From an uncultured Prevotellaceae bacterium (GTDB lineage Bacteria > Bacteroidota > Bacteroidia > Bacteroidales > Bacteroidaceae), in the NCBI GenBank assembly GCA_946407895.1, contig CAMJQA010000018.1, positions 1 to 54,306 of the forward strand: a DNA stretch of 54,306 nucleotides. The letters are read 5' to 3'. Positions within the stretch are counted from its first letter, which is position 1. Every line of letters begins with the position of its first letter. Made by a program: the position numbers and the translations under genes. Shown here in pieces: positions 48,945-54,306 of the stretch. Under the pieces are notes generated by a model. The model ran no database searches. It was not told where the DNA came from and worked only from the letters and a program-made list of their open reading frames with translations.

Positions 48945-49850
48945 ATGGACATAGATAAAGAACTGGAAGAAATCTTCAACGACCCGCTGCTGAATATCTC
49001 TGAGAGGGAGGTCGAACTGTTTGACATCCCCGCTGATATGCGGAAAAGCATGGAAAGCAGGAACAAGGCAGACTATGTTGCCCAGCGCAGACTCTGTGCG
49101 GACTTTGAACAGTATCGCCCGCTCTTTCAGCAGGTTCATCAAGACCTCAGGAAAGGGAAGCGCTGCCTGGTCAGAATATCAAAAACCATCAACTTGCAAG
49201 CAGGTCACTTCTATATCGTAGAAGGGCAGATGTTATTACTGGAAAGCATTGGTGAGAGGATTACGAGCAGCAATTTCCTGCCTGATGCCCGTACCCGATG
49301 TATCTATGAGAACGGTACAGAGTCGGACATCCTGCTTCAGACACTACGGAAGAATGTGGTAGGCAGTGGCTATGCAATCACCGAACTGCAGGAAGAAATA
49401 GAGAGCAAGTTCTTTACGAATGACGATATCACAAACGACGATAAGGTGACGGGATATATCTATGTGCTAAGTTCTCTTTCAGATAACCCCACAATTAAGG
49501 AGCAAAAGAACCTCTACAAGATAGGCTATTCCACAAACTCGGTAGAAGAACGTGTCGCGAATGCCGCCCATGAGCCAACCTACCTGATGGCTCCAGTTAA
49601 GATAGTGGCAACATATAAGGTAGTCAATCTCCATAGCCAGAAGTTCGAGGATATGGTTCATCAGATACTGAAGCCGGTCCAGTTCCACGTTACTGTTGTT
49701 GATGACGATGGTCTGTCGCACGAACCAAAAGAATGGTTTGTGGTACCCCTGAATGTCATAGACATCATCATTGCCCGGATTATGGACAACTCTATATTAG
49801 GCTATACTTATAATGCAACTATGCAGTGTTTGGAAAAACGGATGATTTAA
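48945..49850 (+). CDS. GIY-YIG (T5orf172-type) nuclease
   Basis: 301 residues. N-terminal part 1-150: IFNDPLL motif (11-17), then ADYVAQRRLCADFEQYRPLF and GHFYIVEGQMLLLESIG, RTRCIYENGTESDILLQTLR, a domain conserved in relatives. C-terminal 168-290 is the GIY-YIG fold: GYIYVLSS (170-177) and LYKIGYST (190-197) supply the two Tyr/Gly strands; VEERVANAAHEP holds the catalytic Arg (203); SQKFEDMVHQIL the Glu (235) that binds metal; EWFVVPL closes the fold. It is the likely DNA-cutting subunit of the locus, since the methyltransferase seems to lack one. Last gene of the operon. Confidence 0.86.
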   Translation: MDIDKELEEIFNDPLLNISEREVELFDIPADMRKSMESRNKADYVAQRRLCADFEQYRPLFQQVHQDLRKGKRCLVRISKTINLQAGHFYIVEGQMLLLESIGERITSSNFLPDARTRCIYENGTESDILLQTLRKNVVGSGYAITELQEEIESKFFTNDDITNDDKVTGYIYVLSSLSDNPTIKEQKNLYKIGYSTNSVEERVANAAHEPTYLMAPVKIVATYKVVNLHSQKFEDMVHQILKPVQFHVTVVDDDGLSHEPKEWFVVPLNVIDIIIARIMDNSILGYTYNATMQCLEKRMI

Positions 49851-49880
49851 ATAGAACCATAAGGGCGTGGCTAATAGTGA

Positions 49881-49985
49881 TCAGGCCCGATACCGTACAC
49901 ACATTTTGTGCGGACATGCCTTAGCACACCTGCCACACTTGATGCAATCGGGATGCAGATACCCCCCTGCCCTGCCACGACCTTC
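49881..49985 (-). pseudogene. 4Fe-4S ferredoxin-domain remnant
   Basis: The minus strand reads GRAGGYLHPDCIKCGRCAKA and then CPHKMCVRYRA before a stop at 49883-49881. CxxCxxCxxxCP is a complete cluster motif, but there is no ATG upstream and no further domain, so this is the C-terminal end of a lost gene. Codons upstream of about 49985 show no family pattern. Confidence 0.5.
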
Positions 49986-50077
49986 GTTTGGAGAAAGTTG
50001 CAGCAAAGATATTAACTTTATCGGGTTCCCATATATAAAATAGTCTTACAAAGATGCGCTATTCACTACTTTTTTTG

Positions 50078-50085
50078 TATCTTTG
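50078..50085 (+). promoter_or_regulatory. -7 element of the GH76 gene
   Basis: TATCTTTG after a T-run; no clear -33 box. Expected start near 50092, leader about 21 bases before the ATG at 50113. Confidence 0.5.
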
Positions 50086-50112
50086 CAGCAGATAAATAGA
50101 TTTATTTCAATT

Positions 50113-53100
50113 ATGAGACGCTTTTTCTCTCTTTTCCTGTGCGTTATCGCACTCTGCAGCCCCCTCCGCGCCCTGGAGGACGGACAGACCGTGCGCCTTG
50201 TGTGCAATGGCCTGACACTCAGCACCCAGGACTCCAAGCTGGACGTTAACGCAAACGCTGTCCTATGGACCGAGACCGGCACCAATGCGCAGCGATGGCG
50301 ACTGGAAGATACCGGGCGCAATAGTTTCTACCTGGTAAATGCCTACTCGGGCTACTACCTGGGCGGGCTGACCTCCACGGCGGCTAATGCGCAGGTGGGG
50401 CAGGTGGCACAATCCACGGCACGCACGCGCGGCATGTGGGAACTGGAGCCCGTGGAGGGGACGACCGACTCCTACATACTCTATCTGGGCACTGCTCGGC
50501 GCATGGCCTTGGGCGCTCCCGAGTCGAAAGCCGACGGCGGGAAAGTGCTCCTGCTGAACGTGCAGACAGCCGACGAGGAGCGCATCCATTGGACCGTGGA
50601 GCCGCAGGAACCACTGCCCAACGAGCTGACCGAGGCCATGCGCGACGATATGATGAACAAGTGGCGCAACCACTACTACCACAAGGCCGGCACGGGCTAC
50701 ATCATCGGGCGCGGCGGATGGTGGGGCGATGCCGAGATGTTCGAGGTAGTGCTGGATGCGCTGGAGACCACCGGTGAGGCGCAGTACGCCACCATGTTTG
50801 ACAACCTGTACAAGAACTTCTGCCAGCGAAACAACACGGACTGGAGCGGAAACGAATATAACGACGACATAGCCTGGATGTGCATAGCCTGCGTAAGGGC
50901 CTACCTGCTGACGGGCAATACCGAGTACCGCACGCGGGCCAAGCAGAACTTCGACAAGATGTATGCCCGCGCACAGAAGCACGCCAACGGCACGCTGCTG
51001 TGGCGGCAGAGCAGCCCCGACGGCACGAACAGCTGCGTGAACGGGCCTGCCGCCGTGTGTGCCTGCTACCTGGCCGAGGCCACGGGGCAGGAGTCGTACT
51101 ACGAGAAGGCGGCCTCCATATACGCGGGCGAGCGTTCAATATTATATAATATAAAATCGGGCACCTTCAACGGCCAGGTCTATGACTCATACAACATGAA
51201 GGAGCGAAAGGTGTCGAACACATGGTCGTCGACCTACAACCAGGGCACTTGCCTGGGTGCCGCCATCATGCTGTGGAACCACTATGGCAAGGCGCAGTAC
51301 CGCAACGATGCCGATGCCATCATGAAGTGGACGGCCGACAACCTGGCCGACAACCACGACATCGTGAAGGTGTGCCAGACCGTTACGGGCGACCTGACGG
51401 GCTTCAAGGGCATACTCATGCGCTACGTGCGCCGCTATGCTGCCGACCTGGACCACCCCGAGTACTACACGTGGCTGGCCCGGAATGCCTACCACGCATG
51501 GAACAACCGTAACTCGAAGGGCATCAGCATGTCGGCCTGGCTGCACAAAACGACAGAGGACTTCAACTACTCCGACGGCGGAAGCTTCAACACCGACGGC
51601 GTGGGTGCCTTCACAGCCGTAAGCGCAGCCTTCAATGCCCACCTGGGCGTGCTGAACCGCCGCAACGCCTACGAACGCATGGAGGCCGAGCAATTCAGCT
51701 ACCTGCAGGGCACGCCCGTAAACGCACAGACCGATGACGACGGCACGCGCGTGGCCGGACCGATGCAGAACCTGCAGTACCTGGGCTATAGGCGCGTCAG
51801 TTTCCCGCACCAGGCGGCCTCGCACATCGTAGTGCGCATGAAGCTGATACGCCCCACGGCCAAGCTTATGGTATATGCCGACCATCCCGACGACGGGCAG
51901 CTGCTGTGCACCATTTCGGGCGGCGACATGGAAGAGGCAGGAGAGTGGACCACCGTCACGAAAGCACTCGACTACCCTATTGCCGGCGAGCACGACATCT
52001 ACCTGGTGGCACAGGGCACCAACCGCATACAACTGATGTACCTGAACTGGTTCCAGTTCCAGGCCAACAACACAGTCTTCGCCGACATGACGAACAACGG
52101 CGGAGGCCTGACTACCTCAATGCAGCCCTCATCGGCCAGCATAAGCGCCCTGACCGACGACGACGTGCTCACCGACATTACGGCCACCGCAGCGGTGGAC
52201 GGCAGCTCATGGGTGCAGTACGAATCGGCCTGGCCCTTCCGCCTGCAGGGCTACAGCGTCTTCAGCGGACTTAGCGGTGCCGACCCTACGGGCTGGACGC
52301 TGCAAGGCTCTACGACGGGCCACCTACAGTGGGACGACCTGGACCGCCGCACCGATGTTTCCTTCTCTGCCAGGGGACAGAAGATGCAGTTCCACGTCAA
52401 CGCTGACCGCGACTACACCTACTACCGCCTGGTACTCGACCTGCCCGACGGCGGGCAGCAGGCCGTATCGCTCAGCGAATGGCAGCTCTTCGGGCAAGGC
52501 CTTGACCCCCGTGATATTGCGTCGGACGGCGGTACGCCCAGCCAGGGACTCGAGATGCTGTGCGACCACGATGCCAACACCGCAGGCCAGATGGATGCAC
52601 CCGCAGAGTTCATATTCCAGACCAACAGCTCATACCTGCTCACGGGCTATGCCCTGACCGTTGATAATGCAGCCGGCGGACCAGATGGATGGACACTATA
52701 CGGCTCCGACAATGGACGCACCTGGACGGCAATCACTCAGCAGGCCGGGCAGCAGTTCCCCTACGACGGTTCGACAGCCGTCTATGCGCTGGAGGGCGTA
52801 CCCCCCTACCAGCACTTCAAGTTCGCCTTCGATACCCGTGAAGGTGCCCCCGTCAGGCTTGGCGAGATACAGCTGCTCGGCAAACTTGACTTCGGAACTT
52901 TCTACCAGGACCTGACGCATTTCTACGGCTTCGCAAATGACGAAGAGGCTCGCATGGTTCCGCTACTCGATAAAAACGGCTATAGCTATGCCGACCTGCC
53001 GGTGCAGCCAGCGGCCTTCCACCTCGACCTGCCCTTCCCCACCCGCGTGCTGGCCTATTCCATCGTCAGCGGCAACGATGCCGAGCTCGACCCGAAAGAG

Positions 53101-53991
53101 GTGACCCTCACAGGCACGCAGGCAGACGGCACGGAGTCATCCCTGTCGAAGCGCACGCTCAAATTCCCCACACGAGGCTCGCGCTCTACCAACAGCATAT
53201 CCTCGTCGAAACTCTTTACCAGCCTCGACCTGAATATTCTTTCTACAACAGGCGGCGGACCAGAGGCACGCATGGCAGAACTGGAAATATACGGCACCGC
53301 CATAGCCGAAGCGGGCACGCCCTCGCTAATCCTGCCGGACGAGGTAAGCAGCTCGGCACAGCCTGCCAGCGCAACGGAGGGCGTGGAGAAACTCAACGAC
53401 CAGAACCGCACCACACAATACCGCGCCGCCTTCGATGGTAAGCAGAGCATAATCTTCAGCTTCAACGAGCCACAGAGAATTAACGAGTACGCACTGACCG
53501 CTGCAAGGGACGATGAAAAATGCGACCCACGGTCATGGATACTGGAGGGCTCGCTCGACGGCGAGACATGGAACCTGCTGAGCACGATCACCAATCAGGC
53601 CTTCTCGCTCCGCTACGCCACACAGTTCTACGGCGCACACGTACTATCCACAAGCTCATACAAGTACTATAGACTCACCGTAACAGAGGTGAACGGTGGC
53701 AACCAACTGCAGATAGGCCAGCTACAGCTCTTCCGCTTTGGCTCCGACGTTGGCATAGCCCCGACTCAAGCAGACGACGAACTGAAACTGAACGTGCACC
53801 ACGGACTGCTCAGCATTGTTGCACCACATACGGCAGAGCTGACCATCCATGATATGCAGGGACGCCTCGTAGCCCGCAGCACCCTCAAAGCAGGCTATGG
53901 CACATACGCCATGAGCGTGCTCCGAAACGGCCTCTACGTAGTCACCCTGACGTCGGGCGAAAGGAAAGTAACACGGACAGTGAAGCGATAG
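50113..53991 (+). CDS. Large secreted GH76 alpha-mannanase with carbohydrate-binding and type IX sorting domains
   Basis: 1292 residues. Signal peptide MRRFFSLFLCVIALCSPLRA. Residues about 22-165: beta-trefoil-like domain (NAQRWRLEDTGRNSFYLVNA). About 172-530: GH76 (alpha,alpha)6 barrel with GRGGWWGDAEMFEVVLDALE, catalytic pair in NEYNDDIAWM (Asp251-Asp252) and STYNQGTCLGAAIMLWNHYG; GH76 enzymes are endo-alpha-1,6-mannanases. About 535-660: CBM6-like (YERMEAEQFSYLQG; YLNWFQFQ). About 665-1220: several F5/8-type (CBM32-like) sandwiches (WTLQGSTTGH; WTLYGSDNGRTWTAI; SWILEGSLDGETWNLL). The last ~70 residues (ELTIHDMQGRLVARSTLKAG; NGLYVVTLTSGERKVTRTVK) are a type A sorting domain for type IX secretion. 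It stands alone; no SusC/SusD pair is in the window. Confidence 0.92.
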   Translation: MRRFFSLFLCVIALCSPLRALEDGQTVRLVCNGLTLSTQDSKLDVNANAVLWTETGTNAQRWRLEDTGRNSFYLVNAYSGYYLGGLTSTAANAQVGQVAQSTARTRGMWELEPVEGTTDSYILYLGTARRMALGAPESKADGGKVLLLNVQTADEERIHWTVEPQEPLPNELTEAMRDDMMNKWRNHYYHKAGTGYIIGRGGWWGDAEMFEVVLDALETTGEAQYATMFDNLYKNFCQRNNTDWSGNEYNDDIAWMCIACVRAYLLTGNTEYRTRAKQNFDKMYARAQKHANGTLLWRQSSPDGTNSCVNGPAAVCACYLAEATGQESYYEKAASIYAGERSILYNIKSGTFNGQVYDSYNMKERKVSNTWSSTYNQGTCLGAAIMLWNHYGKAQYRNDADAIMKWTADNLADNHDIVKVCQTVTGDLTGFKGILMRYVRRYAADLDHPEYYTWLARNAYHAWNNRNSKGISMSAWLHKTTEDFNYSDGGSFNTDGVGAFTAVSAAFNAHLGVLNRRNAYERMEAEQFSYLQGTPVNAQTDDDGTRVAGPMQNLQYLGYRRVSFPHQAASHIVVRMKLIRPTAKLMVYADHPDDGQLLCTISGGDMEEAGEWTTVTKALDYPIAGEHDIYLVAQGTNRIQLMYLNWFQFQANNTVFADMTNNGGGLTTSMQPSSASISALTDDDVLTDITATAAVDGSSWVQYESAWPFRLQGYSVFSGLSGADPTGWTLQGSTTGHLQWDDLDRRTDVSFSARGQKMQFHVNADRDYTYYRLVLDLPDGGQQAVSLSEWQLFGQGLDPRDIASDGGTPSQGLEMLCDHDANTAGQMDAPAEFIFQTNSSYLLTGYALTVDNAAGGPDGWTLYGSDNGRTWTAITQQAGQQFPYDGSTAVYALEGVPPYQHFKFAFDTREGAPVRLGEIQLLGKLDFGTFYQDLTHFYGFANDEEARMVPLLDKNGYSYADLPVQPAAFHLDLPFPTRVLAYSIVSGNDAELDPKEVTLTGTQADGTESSLSKRTLKFPTRGSRSTNSISSSKLFTSLDLNILSTTGGGPEARMAELEIYGTAIAEAGTPSLILPDEVSSSAQPASATEGVEKLNDQNRTTQYRAAFDGKQSIIFSFNEPQRINEYALTAARDDEKCDPRSWILEGSLDGETWNLLSTITNQAFSLRYATQFYGAHVLSTSSYKYYRLTVTEVNGGNQLQIGQLQLFRFGSDVGIAPTQADDELKLNVHHGLLSIVAPHTAELTIHDMQGRLVARSTLKAGYGTYAMSVLRNGLYVVTLTSGERKVTRTVKR

Positions 53992-54123
53992 CGCCCCTAA
54001 CGCTGAGCTAAATGTTACCGCCGGTGTGCGCAAACCGAAAAGGGAACAGCCTGCGCAACGCCCCTCAATGACAGGGATGCAGCATAATTTCGGACGCAAA
54101 ACAAAAGAAAGTTGGCCAATTAT

Positions 54124-54154
54124 TTTGTTATTACGTCAGTTATTCGTACCTTTG
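54124..54154 (+). promoter_or_regulatory. Promoter of tRNA-Ser
   Basis: TTTG at 54124-54127, 19 bases, TACCTTTG at 54147-54154. Expected start near 54161, about 34 bases before the tRNA. Confidence 0.78.
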
Positions 54155-54194
54155 CACCGCTTTTTTGAGAGCATGCTCTTTGAAACAGGTCTTA

Positions 54195-54282
54195 GGAGAG
54201 ATGGTAGAGTGGTCGATTACACCGGTCTTGAAAACCGGCGTGCTGAGAGGCACCGGGGGTTCGAATCCCTCTCTCTCCGCCA
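54195..54282 (+). tRNA. tRNA-Ser (TGA anticodon)
   Basis: 88 bases including encoded CCA (54280-54282). Acceptor GGAGAGA/TCTCTCC, anticodon stem CCGGT/ACCGG with loop CTTGAAA (anticodon TGA), a long variable arm (GTGCTGAGAGGCAC) typical of class II tRNAs, and T arm with GGTTCGAATCC. Discriminator base G, as expected for tRNA-Ser. Confidence 0.97.
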
Positions 54283-54306
54283 TTTAATGAAAAGGGAACC
54301 TTACGG

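Noticed and set aside
54195..54282. tRNA-Ser as an integration site for the region on its left
   Set aside because: No duplicated tRNA end and no integrase gene were seen in the window.

Overview
This 54.3 kb window looks like the chromosome of an anaerobic, gut- or rumen-type Bacteroidales, most likely Prevotella or a close relative. The evidence is ten promoters of the Bacteroidota type (TTTG, 19-21 bases, TAnnTTTG), a Bacteroides-type serine palmitoyltransferase, an RseC-RnfBCDGEA operon, DUF4295 encoded with L33 and L28, several HU-like proteins, multidomain glycan hydrolases and a type IX secretion sorting domain. Species assignment is inference.

Layout. 1-1.1 kb: start of a type III-like DNA methyltransferase (minus strand, cut by the window edge), then an antitoxin, a RelE toxin fused in frame to a VapB-like tail, and a frameshifted VapC remnant. 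1.1-1.64 kb: no gene, but two tandem arrays with an exact 22-base period. 1.64-5.3 kb: pheT-yebC-TSCPD gene. 5.4-7.3 kb: dnaB and tRNA-Thr. 7.3-14.1 kb: mltG, a DPE2-type malQ, an orphan structured RNA, and the divergent threonine-degradation pair kbl/tdh. 14.2-18.0 kb: two secreted glycan-degrading enzymes (GH43; SGNH esterase fused to GH43). 18.2-28.6 kb, all minus strand: a membrane-anchored HU protein, HU, rimO, ftsY, DUF4295-rpmG-rpmB, tsaD, map, a C69 peptidase, nadC and galE. 28.6-34.3 kb: the Rnf ion-pumping complex with rseC. 34.4-41.2 kb: ispE, a lipid kinase divergent from serine palmitoyltransferase, a DbpA-like helicase, NhaD and a small secreted protein. 41.4-43.2 kb: an HU-like protein with a Gly-rich tail and an unknown coiled-coil protein. 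43.4-49.9 kb: a probable anti-phage or restriction-modification locus. 49.9-54.3 kb: a ferredoxin remnant, a large GH76 endo-mannanase-like protein and tRNA-Ser.

The most interesting region is 43.4-49.9 kb. Four genes run in one direction: an MmeI-like methyltransferase whose nuclease motif looks lost, an SF2 helicase, a 75-residue protein, and a GIY-YIG/T5orf172 nuclease. The last two share an IFxDPLL motif near their N-termini. In front of them lie a five-unit palindrome array, a consensus promoter and a ~250-base leader that can fold in two mutually exclusive ways. The target-recognition part of the methyltransferase is much more AT-rich than its flanks, as expected after domain exchange.

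A second theme is repeats. Four intergenic arrays of unrelated sequence share a repeat period of 22 (22-23) bases, three of them with palindromic units, and three other gaps hold 7/8-base repeats. All statements on families rest on reading the translations and on recalled family features; no search was run.
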